64,000 nt of DNA from Phlebotomus papatasi (lineage: Eukaryota; Arthropoda; Insecta; Diptera; Psychodidae), in assembly GCF_024763615.1 (NCBI RefSeq), contig NC_077223.1:67952627-68016626 (forward strand). The letters run 5' to 3'. A model generated the notes under the pieces. It saw only the letters and a program-made list of their open reading frames with translations, was not told where the DNA came from and searched no databases. Made by a program: the position numbers and the translations under genes. Within the stretch, counting starts at the first letter, position 1. Each line of letters begins with the position of its first letter. Below are positions 24,164 to 35,297 of this stretch, in pieces.

Positions 24164-25210
24164 AGGGTAAAAGCTCATAATTTTGACCAGTCTGCTTATA
24201 AGCATCGATGCTCCAAGTTTGAAGTGCGATATTTTCAATATTATTTAATTTTTTATAACTGTCTTTTCAGAAGGGTTGTTTAGAAACTTAGCAAACCATT
24301 TATCGTCTTATTTTTACTAAAATTAGTTTTAATACGTTTAAAAATGAATTGTTATGTAGAGGTGAATTTGACTCTTATTTTGGACAACTTGGCTGTAAAT
24401 TTGGACAGCTAATTCGCCTCAATAGGATGCCCATTGTTCTTCATTTCATGAACCAATCTTACCAAGTCCTCTTCCTGTTCATGTAAGGGAAACGTAGAAT
24501 GTCACAAGAAGCCCGGAAACTTTCCATATCATTCATTAAAGTGAGTTGGCTTCGGTACTCCAAGTACGTACGGATTCGCTCATTCCCTAGCCTTTCCCGG
24601 AGCCTTTCAAGGGTTTTTTCGCTACATCTATTTCGTAGAGATGATACTCCTTGGTTTCTCCAGGCATTTGTCCAACCTAGTATTCACAAAAGCTAAAACT
24701 TCACGAAATTTCGTGAGAAAAACACCTATCTAATATAAGGAGTATAACCTCACTGGTAAATGTCTTAAAAAATTTTCCATTTTTCACACGAAAAATATAA
24801 TTCACAAGGCAAATCTCACTTCAGGTCAAATTTACAAATCACCACTAACGTGAATCAACACAATATTCAATGAATATTCAATAATATCACTCAAAAAAGC
24901 GAAGAAACATTGTTAGTACTTCACCACAGCTAAATAAGACTGAAGTAAGCCACGAAGTTCTGTCATATTTCTCGTAAGCAATTGCTCACACTGAATTTTC
25001 AACTAAGCAATTTCAACTCAAATCATATTCAAAATTTAACGTATTTAGTGTTAAAATCTTCCAAAAAGAACAAATATTTATATAGAATACATTATTCATC
25101 AAATATTGAAATAAAAATCCAAAATTTTAATCAATTTATTTTTAGTGTCCAATTTTATCCTCAAAGTGTCCAAAATAAGAAACTGGACAAAATTATGAGC
25201 CTTTCCCCTA
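24164..25210 (-). mobile_element. 1.05-kb pogo-like relic, copy 1
   Basis: The left end 'agggtaaaagctcataattt' and the complement of the right end 'aggggaaaggctcataattt' form TIRs of about 28 bp with TA at the borders. On the minus strand, near 24425-24490, one frame reads HEQEEDLV and continues into a helical stretch with GHPIEAN before a stop. That resembles the opening of the CENP-B/Tc5 DNA-binding domain of pogo/Tigger transposases. No DDE domain is seen. Two more copies are at 48982 and 57427. Confidence 0.6.
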
Positions 25211-27634
25211 TTCACTCTATTCAAATTCCTTGAATTTGTTTTTGTTTTTAAGCTGTTAAACACGTCTCGTCGATTAGGGTTACCATAGGACATCTATATA
25301 TTTCAGTTCCACGCAAGAAAATTCGTTTGCAATTTCGATATGATAGAACACCACTATGGAGAAGGTGTGGCAGTAGAATTACTGACCAAACTGTTTTCTA
25401 CCCATAAAAATCTTTCCCCTTTTAAATTCTTGTACTCTATCTGGGCTTGAAATCCGCTGCTCAAATGATGTTCCTAATGTACTTTAATGGAGTGTTAAAA
25501 ATTGCTGATTTATCTTGATTTTCTATCAGTAACACATTCTTTCATTGTTAGCAATGGTGATTTTTTGTCACTGAAGGACGCAAAAAAAGGAATCCTCCAT
25601 CAATTTATCCATTAATATGACTGGGGTTTTGTCGATTTACTCCTCAACAATGTAGAAATTTGTCCTTCTTCCCTGCTTTTAATTTACCCTTCGGGGACTT
25701 GTTTCTGCATCTCACTCATAGATCCATCGCAAGATAGTGGCGTCAGAATCCTTTTGTGACTCCATTATGTCTCTATTCTGTTCCGGCAAAGGGGATAATT
25801 TTGTGCCTCTTTTTTTACCTCCGTATTCTCTCACTGGTATTAGTTTTCAACTCTGGCACCGTGTTATGGCGTATTTGATGATGATACTGTGTTGCAAGAC
25901 AATCTCTGCAGTACCAGATAAATGAACATTTTTTTGTGATACGGTACTTGCAGATCATCAAAGCTTTTATATTACGAGGCATAAAATGAGATTTAAAAGA
26001 GGATGGGAGAGGGTTTCATCACGCAATGGTGCACCAGTCAATGAATTCGAACACTAATGTACCCTGGAAATAATTGACAAATTTAATTTGAAATTTCAAT
26101 CATCTATTTGTTGGTTCATCAGACAAAATGCTGCAAAATGGGAGTTGGATGGAAAGGTCTTTCATTCTAGCACCCAGCGCGAGCTTTTCTACCTCATACA
26201 TCCACAGATTCCAAGTAATTAATTCAAAACAAACAACTTTTAATGAAGTCATGCTTCACACACAAACTAAATTCTAGTTTCAAACTAAATTGAATTAAAT
26301 TGTCTCTACATCCAACCAACGTACACACATTTTAATGAAGGTTGTTCTGCAATTAATAGCATGATGACGAAAAGCTCTTGTACCAAGAGCATTTTGGGGG
26401 AAGGGGGGTATGAAAAACAAGGAGGACGCTTGAGGAAGGCAATGGCAAAATGTGCATTAAATTAAAGTGTTTTTAATGCATCAAATATTGTAGGAAAATG
26501 GGAAATTAATTAAAATATTCAACGGAGATTTTTGTTGTGAATTACGCTCTCAATTAATTTGCAAATTGAATAATTGATTTAGCTATTAACTTGGTTGTGT
26601 TTTGTATCAGAAAAGCTTAATTTTAATTAAGACGCTCGTAATTAGATTTTCTCTCTTCGTTCTCTATGGAAGAAAACCCTCAAAAGACGCGACAGCATCG
26701 ACAATTTTCCACCATCACCCACCCATCCCTCCCCCCTAACCCCTAGAGCTTTAGCATCATTAAAAGTTGTACCCTTTGACACGGGGCTGCAAATTTCCCA
26801 GCAAATTAAATATTAATATAATTAAGCCGTTTAATGAAATTCTTTCAATTTACGCACTTTGTGGGTGGGTTCTTTAAATTTGCAAATATTACAATTTCAA
26901 TTTTCCCTTTTTCCTCATTTCTCCCATCCCCGCAAAAAAAGAGCTTTTTGGGCCACTTTTGTATTTTCCTGCGAAAAAAAAAGTACGATAAAGCAGAAAA
27001 AATACTTTTTTTGAGGCGATCAGCAAAATGAATTGATTGCATTTTTCTGCTCATGACAGGATTATTAACAAGAATTTCTGACATCAAACGAGCTTCTGGG
27101 ATTCTGTTTTTTTTCTGCCACAGCTATATCTTCAGTGTAAATGGCAAAAATTACACCCAACACCCCTATTTCCCTCGCTCCGCCCACCATAGAAAACCCT
27201 CCGAAAAATTGGGCACCCTGCCTTTTTGGTCACAGAGGGGATTCTGCTATGATTTTCTGGAGATGAAAATTGGACTGTTGCAGAAAAGTTAGTGATAAAC
27301 CTAGATAAAGTTACTGTAGAAGAGATCCATAATTCAGGCTTTTCGGAAGTTTAGGTTAATTGGCGAATTTAAATCAAAAATTTTTAAAATTAATTATAGA
27401 CGAACTAAAATCCTGCATATACTCTAGAATTTCGATCATGTTTAGTCGATAAAACCATCGTAGTAAAATTTCACAATTCTAAAAGGCAAATTAATGATTC
27501 AATCTTTTTGGTACTGATTGTGTTAAAATTTTCGAAAATTATTACTAAATCTACATAGACACGATCTACAAGGGATCAATAATTTGAACATGACCTTATC
27601 TTCGTCTTTTCCGCGAATATCCGCAATCCGCAAG
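25211..27634. other. Unique island, possible regulatory DNA
   Basis: No gene is recognised. The segment 26505-26650 is dense in ATTA/TAAT words, including 'ttaattaaaata', 'caattaatttgcaaattgaa' and 'gtaattag', and similar words recur at 26805-26830. Such clusters suit homeodomain binding but are also expected in AT-rich DNA. Confidence 0.35.
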
Positions 27635-27859
27635 TAGGGGAAAGTGCCCATGCTTTGCACGGTCCTAAACCTTTACAATGACTAAATTTTTCCTATGTTT
27701 CTGAATAAATATGACTCCGCAATATATTTTAAACATAAGACACTTTCCCCTAGTTTTCAAAATATAGAAGAGATAAGTCACATTTATTGAGAAACATAAA
27801 AAAATAATTATTGTAAAGCTTGGGACCGTGTAAATGTAAAGCATGGGCACTTTTCCCTA
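27635..27859. mobile_element. TIR element, TAGGGGAAAGTGCCCATGCTT family
   Basis: The ends TAGGGGAAAGTGCCCATGCT and 'agcatgggcacttttcccta' are inverted, and inner words 'acggtcctaaacctttacaa' and 'ttgtaaagcttgggaccgt' also pair. It resembles the 18.6-kb nested element at its ends only. An inner 'acactttcccctag' (about 27740) suggests an older broken end. Confidence 0.65.
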
Positions 27860-28300
27860 CCTTTAATACGATAACTTTAAAGTTCAAAAGTTCTTGATAT
27901 TTCTTGATATTGCGCAATTTGATCATTATTCAGTTATTCAGTGTTAGAATTTAGACTTTTGATAATAAACGTTGATAATAAAGTATAAATTATCTGTAAA
28001 TTCAACACAACCAGAAATATGTGAGTTCATTCAAAGTGTGCAAATTTTAAACGGCTATATATTTTCTGTTATTTTGTTCAAATTTAAAGGTCTAAGATGC
28101 ACATGAAAGGTTTCAAGAATTTTTACAACTTTCTAGAATAAGTTCGTAGGATTAACTAGAGCGCCGTTGTAGCTGAAAAAGTTGCCTTATTCTCAGCAAT
28201 TGATTAACGAATTTTGATTTCGTCTGCATAAAATATTTCTGGACACAGTTCATCCATATATTGTTGGTTGGGTATAGGCTCTGGACCCAAAAGGTCTTAT
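27860..28300. other. Non-coding AT-rich DNA
   Basis: No frame, RNA gene or repeat pair is recognised. Confidence 0.35.
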
Positions 28301-28327
28301 GATAAAGTTCCAAAAGACTAAAATCAA

Positions 28328-28371
28328 CTTCTGAGGAGCGCTTTATTGAAGCCCGAGCCGAAAGGTTTGGG
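28328..28371 (+). ncRNA. Hammerhead-like hairpin, degenerate (locus 4)
   Basis: CTGAGGA is followed by an irregular stem containing GCTT...AAGC, then GAAA, GG, TT, TGGG. The palindrome AGCT is replaced by AGGT, so stem III is damaged. Downstream 'gatgcttaccggatctgataatat' context matches the end of the 43.85-kb copy, which supports common descent. Confidence 0.4.
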
Positions 28372-28520
28372 AAAAGATGATTTTTTTCTTACCGGCCTCT
28401 TCACCTGATGCTTACCGGATCTGATAATATATCTTTATATAATTTTCTTTCCCGGACAAATTAGTCACTGATAATTCTGATTTAAATTTACATACAATGC
28501 GACTCTAATTATAGTTTTTA

Positions 28521-28734
28521 TCACTAAACCTACCGACCGTTTTTGCTCGTTTTTCGGTCAAATGACAAGAAATTTTACTTAGAAAAGAGGAAAAAAAAAG
28601 TTTAGGTACTAAGAAATTTATTACATGCATATTTTAAGAAATTCATAAAGTTAAATATTGAAATTTTACCGTTTAAATATGTTTTAATTTTAAACCGGTC
28701 AATTTGACCGGGTCAGGTTTACTGTTAAAGAAAG
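28521..28734. mobile_element. TIR element, CACTAAACCTACCGACCG family, copy 2
   Basis: Left end CACTAAACCTACCGACCG, right end 'ttgaccgggtcaggtttact' on the opposite orientation. Interior words match 11074-11310. This copy has the better-preserved right end. Confidence 0.65.
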
Positions 28735-28739
28735 TGCAC

Positions 28740-29470
28740 TAACGATGGGCAGTGTTTATAAGGGAATGGCACTAGCGATTGGCAATGTTTCTTGGACACT
28801 GCCCGTGGAAGCAAGTACAGTGAAGTTCGCTGGATGTAATTCAACAAACACCTTTAACCCTTTAAGGACGATTGGAACACTGGTGTCGCATAAAGAAAAT
28901 AATTTTTCCTGACTACCTAAAGTTACTTTTTCTTATGTTTATACGTAATTGCAAAGTAGAAGGTTGGAGGAATCTAGGATATTTTTTGCAAGTCTCCAAC
29001 TATTTGCTACATGATAAATATTTTAGCTCAAAAATTACGAATTTTTAAATTCTCATATTTGAAAATTGATTTTATTTATTTTTTATGCTTCCAGTTTTTT
29101 TTTAGCAAAACCGTTTTGGTAAAGGAAACTACAATACTCAAACATAATAGTTTTCGTTAGAGTGAAAATTATCAGTCATTGGTATCATCAGAAAAATTAC
29201 TTAAATTTTTGGGCTATTTTTGTCCCTATCGTTCATAGAGACAAAATATACACTAACTCAGACTCTGTTTGCTTTTCGAAGATTTGATGTAAGACCTTTT
29301 ACAAGTTTTGTTTATCAGTTTCATTTTTATTGCTAATTTTCGATCAAAGGAAAACTATCTCGTCGTTAAAGGGTTAATGCCAGAAAAATTCCTGGTAACA
29401 TAAAGGAGATTCAGACCCGGGACACTTGCATCATAAAGCGACTGCTCTACCATTTGAACCATTGAGTGCC
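28740..29470 (-). mobile_element. tRNA-derived SINE, copy 2, split by an insertion
   Basis: On the minus strand the tRNA-like head (29470 to about 29395) and the part ending near 28740 align with the SINE at 11860-12065. The two parts are separated by 28858-29373. The distal hairpin is kept with a different stem sequence (GGGCAGTGT with ACACTGCCC). A-box and B-box are recognisable but changed. Confidence 0.6.
28858..29373. mobile_element. piggyBac-like 516-bp non-autonomous element with TTAA target
   Basis: The ends CCCTTTAAGGACGA and, inverted, CCCTTTAACGACGA are flanked on both sides by TTAA (28854-28857 and 29374-29377). The uninterrupted SINE at 11968-11971 has a single TTAA at the same place. 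TTAA duplication and CCC-starting ends are typical of the piggyBac superfamily. No transposase frame is present. Confidence 0.75.
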
Positions 29471-32390
29471 CTGGATCAAATTAACATGTTCTATTATGAT
29501 AAATGTGCATTCAAAGTATGAAATTTGCTTCATCCTTTGCAAAGGGAGCAAATTTGAATCAATTTGATTCTTTTATTTTTACCATTGGACCGTCATGTTG
29601 TTCCTGTATTGTTTCTGCAAAGTTAATTTTTTTTTTTGAAAATTAATCGCTATTTTTACCATTCAACTATTGCGTTAGTACACATTTAATTTATAAAACC
29701 TCTTATCCGTCATACACCTTATTGAATTCGTAGTCATCTGAAGTATAGAATGTTTTTCTAAAATCATACCTATTTCTATTATTTTTTTCTGAATAATTAA
29801 AATTCAAATGCATAGAAATATTTAAATGGATCAACTAAATGTGGAGCATTTTTCTTAGCATATATGCTGGTCTGTGGTGCTCTTCCCTTTTAGTGCCTAA
29901 AGTTTTTCAAATTCTATTAAAAAATATAGCGGCTCTGTCTTTAAGTTCGAGCAATAAAAACCATTTTAAAATTGCACAATAAATGGTATTAAATATTAAT
30001 AAAGCATTTAGCCTTGAAATAGTCTTTGAACGGGTAAACTTTAATTGTAACAAATAACATGATTAAAAACTTCAGTAAGGTAGTGTTTTTTAAATCGTTT
30101 TATATTCCTGAAAATTCGCTCTGTATTTATTCACTTTACTAAATATTTCTAAAATGGCCTGTTTCGAAGAACTTTTCAATTTTATTGAAATTACTTATTT
30201 TGCAAATTTGCAGCTTTTTGTATTCTAATTTCAAATAATAGACTGAACTGGTTTTCATTATAGATACTGATTTCGAATGTGTCAGATCGTTGAGAGATTC
30301 ATAAACATAATGTCTAATCATTTCTCGTAAAATTTATGTTTTTTTTCCAAAATGTTTAATGTTATCGTTAAATATGTTTCTAAAATTAGAAAATTTTGTG
30401 CTCCATTTTTCATTTTCTCCATTTTTTATTTATTTATTCTTTTATTTTCTTATTTACCTTTTTATGTATTCTCCATTTCTCCATTAAAACGTTTATCACA
30501 GTATTAGAGAGAGCTGTTAGACTATAAATTTGAAATTTTTACAAAATTTCTTAAGGTTTTTGTAGACTCATAACCACCCCTTTCGAAAAGTTAGTCTTCA
30601 GGCCTAAAGGTTATCAATATGCCTTACCAGTTCCAGTTAGCCAGTTTAGCCAAAATTTCCTTACCAGTTTAGCCAAAATTTTGGACAGTGTCTTCTTACG
30701 GTTATATACGGTTAAGGGCAATTAATCCATATGATTTTGAAAAATCTCTGCTATTGCTTATTGTTTGGAAATATCAAACTTTCGGGATTTTGTCTAAATC
30801 TAAACCTATTACCTGTGGATTATTATTAATCTTTTCTATGATAAACTTGGGTTTATCAGAAGCCTTAATCTTTTAACACTTTCTACAATGAACATTTTCT
30901 ATTTGAAAATTTTTTAATTTTGTTATTTATAACAAAATACAAGGTATTGCTTAATTTTCATATCTAATAGAAAAACATTTAGAATTCTTAAATTTAATGT
31001 AAAATTAAAAAATTAAAAAAAAAATTACATGATATAATGACGAATAATTCTTGACAATTTTCCTTGCAATGCAATATTAGAAAATAAAATTTACAATAAA
31101 ATTTTTACATAAAATAATGAACTATTAATTATTTCCTAATAGATTTTAATAAAATTGTTGCAAATGGCGTATAATGGCTTTTATGCAGCTACAATTTTCT
31201 CTCATTTAATTAACTTTGTCACATTGGGCAACTGATGAAAATAATTTCCTTTTATCAATCACCCGTGATTTTTTGCAATGGAATGAGATGATGGGGTTGT
31301 GGAAATAGTACGAGGCACTAAAACAGCGAGAAAGGCTTCCCGGCCAGTTTCCGAATAATGGGAGCATAATTAAATATCAATCAACATTATATCATTTAAT
31401 ACGATGGAAATGCATTGTAGGTGAATGTCGAAAAGAACATAAAACGACAATTAGAACGAATTAATCACATCGTGTAATTAACCCTAAATTTATTTACGTG
31501 CTATGTCACCTAATTACACTCCACCCAGTCCATCTTTTTGCATGCTTCCCAACCCAGAGCCACCCACAACGTTGATTAATGAGCTACGATTATTTTTGAT
31601 TCCTAGCTCAACTTTATTGAGGAGATGTAGCGACTTTCTTTTTTTTTTGGATAGGAGGGTTCAACGATTTACTACAAATAATATTCAGCTCAGGAGTTTG
31701 TGGGTGACATTCCTGTGGGATGCGAATTTCAATGAGGGTGCAAAAGGTCGATTTGGGAGGCTGAATTGAGCGCATGCCTGGACCATGCACATATTTGGGC
31801 GAAAAAAGAAACATTTCACCCTCAATGAAGGAAAATGGCGAATAGAGGGCTTCTATCATCCCCTAAATAGACTATTTAATTTTGGCTGAACGTGTCTCAT
31901 ATTTCTGCATTGTTCACTGTTTAACTGATCATTAAGTGGGGTTAATCAAACACCCAACACGTGCCTCAACCAGATTTGACTCTATTCATGCAAATAGTCA
32001 CATAAAATCCCACTTTTCACCTCCATTCCACCCATTCAATTGTGTTGTTCACCGTGGGATTCTTCTCATGCATTTCTTTTTTTGTTTGTCCTTTAAATAA
32101 ATAAGAAAAATTACTTTCAAGCATCATAGACATTTCAATTTGCAACAGTTTTTGCTCTAATTGTTGCACTCATTTTTATTTACGATCCCTCACTTGGTGA
32201 TTCATTCATTCATCATTGATTTGCAATAAAATAGGACAAACTGATAAAGTTTTTTTCATTCACAGTCAAGTGTGGTAAATGTACTTGATGCTATTTGAAT
32301 TTCTTGCATTTAATCAATTGGAAATGATGCGAATTGCTCAAAAAAGCAAATCGTGATTGTTGAAAGAAAAAGAGGTTTTCAATGAAACCA
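29471..32390. other. AT-rich DNA, then a unique island at 31200-32300
   Basis: 29480-31150 is very AT-rich with a fragment of the 'caggcctaa' repeat near 30598-30670. 31290-31560 has a less monotonous sequence with 'cgaattaatcacatcgtgtaattaac' type words (TAATCA, TAATTA), a plausible conserved non-coding element about 2.7 kb upstream of the Rx exon. No gene is recognised. Confidence 0.35.
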
Positions 32391-33010
32391 CCCGGCTGGC
32401 ACATTAAATACTTATTAAGTGTTAAATAAGTTTTTAACTTTATGACTTAATTTTAAGAGTTTTTAGAATATCCAACTATTTAAAATTGTTGTGAAAGTAA
32501 GACGAACGTCGGCGCTTTGAAGTGAATCGCGAAAATAATATGGCATGATTGAACCTTAACACTACACTAAAAGTACTTAATCAAGACCTGAATAATATTC
32601 CTCAATTAAGTAATTTATTTTTAGGATATGCAAAGTATTTCTATTAAGTGCTTGCCTTTAATTATAATACTATACGCTTAACAACTTACTTTGTTTAAAT
32701 GAACTGCCCGGCTAGAACAATAAGTACTTATTAAATAATTTAATATGTTCTTAACTCAATGACTTAATTTTAAGGAGTTGTAGAATATTCAAATACTTAA
32801 AAAAAAAAATATGAAAATGAATCAAACGTCAGCTCTTTGCGACAAATAGCGAAACTAATATGGCATAACTCTGTCTTAACACTTAGTACTTAATTAAGGC
32901 CTTTATAAAAGTTCTTAACTAAGTACTTTGTATTAAAAACATGAAAACTATGTTTACTAAGTACTTAATTAAGGACTTTTGGTTAAGCATTTTTTAAGCA
33001 GTTACCCTGT
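32391..33010. mobile_element. Two tandem copies of a transposon-end repeat (CCCGGCTRG family)
   Basis: Copies begin at 32391 (CCCGGCTGGCAC) and 32706 (CCCGGCTAGAAC). Both contain 'gacttaattttaag', 'acgtc(a/g)gc(g/t)ctttg', 'aatatggcat' and several 'aagtacttaattaagg' palindromes. The same left part occurs at 50112 and the right part at 51470-51670, on either side of a transposase remnant. These look like internally deleted relatives of that element. Confidence 0.6.
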
Positions 33011-33342
33011 TTGCTATGAAACAAATGTATTTAATTTCCCATTTTTTATTTATCAAAAAAAAACAAAGAAACAAATACTTTTCTTTGAACACATTGCTAC
33101 CACTTCCATATATTGACTCCCGGAACATGAGTTTATGATACTCAAGGGAAGATATGCACTTCCACTTCCGCGTTATACGCTGATGGAACTGGAGGAGCAT
33201 TCATCAAAATTTGGGAACTTTGAGTGTAATTTACACTCCCGAATCATACAGTGAAGAGGATATTTAACAGATAGGACCATTAGGACAGTTGTAGGAAATT
33301 ATCGTTTCCGTATCGAAACTCAAGGGCATGAAAGATTAGATT

Positions 33343-34005
33343 TAGAGCAGAATCACATTGACAGTAAAATGCTCACCGTCACCGTCAAAGCCCTCACCGT
33401 ATTTCGTTAATTTACACATTTTTATTGCAATCGTTACGCAAATTCTCAATTACCGTATTACCTTATCTCATACTCGGTGGCACTAGGTGAAAATAATATA
33501 AGAAAATTGATGAAATAAAACGAAAAAGCGACAAACGGTGAGCAAAAAAACTGTACGAAAAACTGTAGCAAAAAAAATCCTAGGGGAAAGCGCGCTACCT
33601 TCAGACGATTCAAGCTTCGGACAATTCAATTTTTTCTCTATGTTCCTTATGGATTTCACTCATATAGCTCTTTTCTGAATATATGAGGCATTGAACTAAC
33701 TATTGAAATATAATATTACAAAGAGACAAATTCATTTATAACACAATAAAAAAATTATTTGTGCGAAGCTTAAATCATCCGAAGGTAGCGCGCTTTCCCC
33801 TACAGTTTTTTTGCTTACCGTTTATCGCATTCTCGTTTTATTTATTCAATTTTCTTATATACTATTTTCAACTAGTGCCTCCGAGTATGAGATAAGGTAA
33901 TATGCTAATTGGAAATTTGCGAAAAAAAATGCAATGAAAATGCGTAAATTAACGAAATACGGTGAGGCTACGGCGAGCATTTTACTGTCAATGTGATTCT
34001 GCCCT
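33343..34005. mobile_element. Foldback element, GCAGAATCACATTGACAGTA ends, copy 1
   Basis: The left arm starts 'gcagaatcacattgacagta' and the right arm ends with its complement, with further paired blocks ('cctcaccgtatttcgttaat', 'ttaccttatctcatac'). The arms are separated by a second element at 33581-33802. The right border lies about 140 bp before the Rx exon, within the presumed intron. Copy 2 is at 45639-45927. Confidence 0.7.
33581..33802. mobile_element. TIR element, TAGGGGAAAGCGCGCTACC family, copy 3, nested
   Basis: Complete copy (222 bp) with both ends intact, sitting near the centre of the foldback at 33343-34005. Its interior matches 14650-14870 closely. The flanking host words 'aactgtagcaaaaaaaatcc' and 'cagtttttttgcttaccg' continue the host palindrome. 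Confidence 0.75.
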
Positions 34006-34146
34006 TAATAAATATTGGGATAAAATAAGAAGAACCAATGTAAAATTGGCCAGGGCTTAAAACATCAAATGGTAGAGTTCCACTTAGATCAAATATTGAA
34101 AAATAAACACCATTTAATCGAATCATGCCAATTTTCTTCATTGCAG

Positions 34147-34863
34147 GTGTGGTTTCAGAATCGACGCGCCAAGTGGCGTCGCCAGGAAAAGTCCGAGAGC
34201 CTCCGCCTTGGTCTGACCCATTTCTCGCAGCTGCCGCATCGTCTTGCGTGCAACGGAAGCTCCCTGCCCGTGGATCCGTGGCTCTCGCCACCTCTGCTGT
34301 CAGCCCTGCCAGGTAAATCCCCTGACCCCCCACCTGACTCCCACGTGCACTCATCAGACTTCCTCTTGGCAGGTTTCCTGTCACACCCGCAGACCGTCTA
34401 TCCCAGCTACTTGACACCTCCGCTCAGCCTCACGCCGTCCAACATTGCCATGGGCAACCTTGGCCTCGGACCTGGTGGCCGTGTTATGGGTGGTCCCCAG
34501 ATGGGTGGTCCTGGAGGTGTTCGTCTCTCCCCGCCAGCACATGTAGTTATGCCACCGGCTACGATGGCTTCACAGAATCCACCGGCGGCCTCACCACCAC
34601 GTCCACCACCTTCGCCGGCTCACAGTGTCTCCAGCAGTCCCACCTCATCACCCAGTGGCCGCCCGCCTCCTCCTGAAGTGGCGGGACCACCACCAGAAAT
34701 GTCCGACATGCAGACGCCACCGGACGGAAGGATGATGCCCAAGGAGTGCGCAATTAACATGACGATGAACAATGCCGATATCCGCACCAATTCCATCGCA
34801 ACGCTTCGCATAAAGGCTAAGGAGCACCTTGAAAGCATCAATAAGGGCCTCACGATGGCCTAG
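34147..34863 (+). CDS. Rx: Retinal homeobox protein Rx, C-terminal exons (partial)
   Basis: This encodes the end of a paired-class (Q50) homeodomain transcription factor, which acts in the nucleus in eye and brain development. The exon opens after a splice acceptor (ttcttcattgcag) exactly at homeodomain residue 47 with VWFQNRRAKWRRQEK, the usual paired-class intron site. Then come KSESLRLGLTHF and LPVDPWLSPPLLSALPG, joined by splicing to FLSHPQTVYPSYLTPPLSL, blocks that I know from insect Rx. A Gly/Met- and Pro/Ser-rich linker follows. The OAR motif (RTNSIATLRIKAKEHLESIN, 34783-34842) precedes the stop at 34861. The coding join is 34147..34312 and 34373..34863, about 218 residues. The N-terminal octapeptide and homeodomain helices 1-2 were not found in the window. 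Third positions are GC-rich, unlike the surroundings. Confidence 0.93.
   Translation: MWFQNRRAKWRRQEKSESLRLGLTHFSQLPHRLACNGSSLPVDPWLSPPLLSALPGKSPDPPPDSHVHSSDFLLAGFLSHPQTVYPSYLTPPLSLTPSNIAMGNLGLGPGGRVMGGPQMGGPGGVRLSPPAHVVMPPATMASQNPPAASPPRPPPSPAHSVSSSPTSSPSGRPPPPEVAGPPPEMSDMQTPPDGRMMPKECAINMTMNNADIRTNSIATLRIKAKEHLESINKGLTMA
34313..34372 (+). other. Rx: 60-bp in-frame micro-intron (or exitron) of Rx
   Basis: It starts GTAAAT after CCAG and ends CTTGGCAG before GTTTCC. Removing it makes a phase-1 join that restores Gly-Phe-Leu-Ser, giving the SALPG-FLSHPQ order known from fly Rx. It is 20 codons long, has no stop and its base composition is exon-like (C-rich), so retention would add 20 residues without a frameshift. 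Confidence 0.8.
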
Positions 34864-35000
34864 ATTCAAATAACCGCCGACTTTACTAACGGATGTGCTT
34901 TTTGAAGAATTATTTTCAGTCAAACGTTTAAGGATATTAAAAATATACTTCCACAAAAAAATATTTAAAAAAAAATAATAAAAATCTTTGTAAAATTTAA
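34864..35000 (+). other. Rx: Rx 3' UTR with AATAAA
   Basis: Directly after the stop the sequence turns AT-rich. AATAAA is at 34977-34982, with a further AATAAA-type word near 35009. The exact cleavage site cannot be read from the sequence. Confidence 0.55.
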
Positions 35001-35052
35001 ATTAAAAAATAAATATTTATTGGATTAAACAATATTTTAAAAAAAGATGGAT

Positions 35053-35297
35053 TTAAGGTATAGTACCCTCACTCGACCGGGTTCCTCTATTCGACCGGTG
35101 GTGAGTCAATTTTTCAATGTTTGTTGGTCAATTTCGTCAATTTCTATGAATTTGTCACTGGTTCGTATTATTCATGGAATGATTGACCTATTAACGTTAG
35201 ATCATACGCAAAATATTATATCAAATATAAATAAATTGAATAAATAAATCTACCGGTCGAGACGAGGAACCAGTCGAGTGAGGACACTTTACCTTAA
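35053..35297. mobile_element. TIR element, AAGGTAWAGTRYCCTCACTCGA ends
   Basis: 'ctcactcgaccgggttcctc' at the left and 'gaggaaccagtcgagtgagg' at the right are inverted. It lies just beyond the Rx 3' UTR. No coding capacity. Confidence 0.7.

Noticed and set aside
24499..24696. 65-codon + frame shared by the relics at 24.5 and 49.3 kb
   Set aside because: The third copy (57766 onward) has a stop after about 16 codons. The apparent conservation is explained by recent common origin of the repeats.
1..34146. Upstream Rx exons (homeodomain helices 1-2, octapeptide)
   Set aside because: I looked for the expected protein segments and for a donor after homeodomain residue 46 and found none. They may lie outside the window.
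33968..34417. 149-codon minus-strand open frame over the Rx exon
   Set aside because: It is the antisense shadow of the GC-rich Rx coding sequence and shows no known protein.
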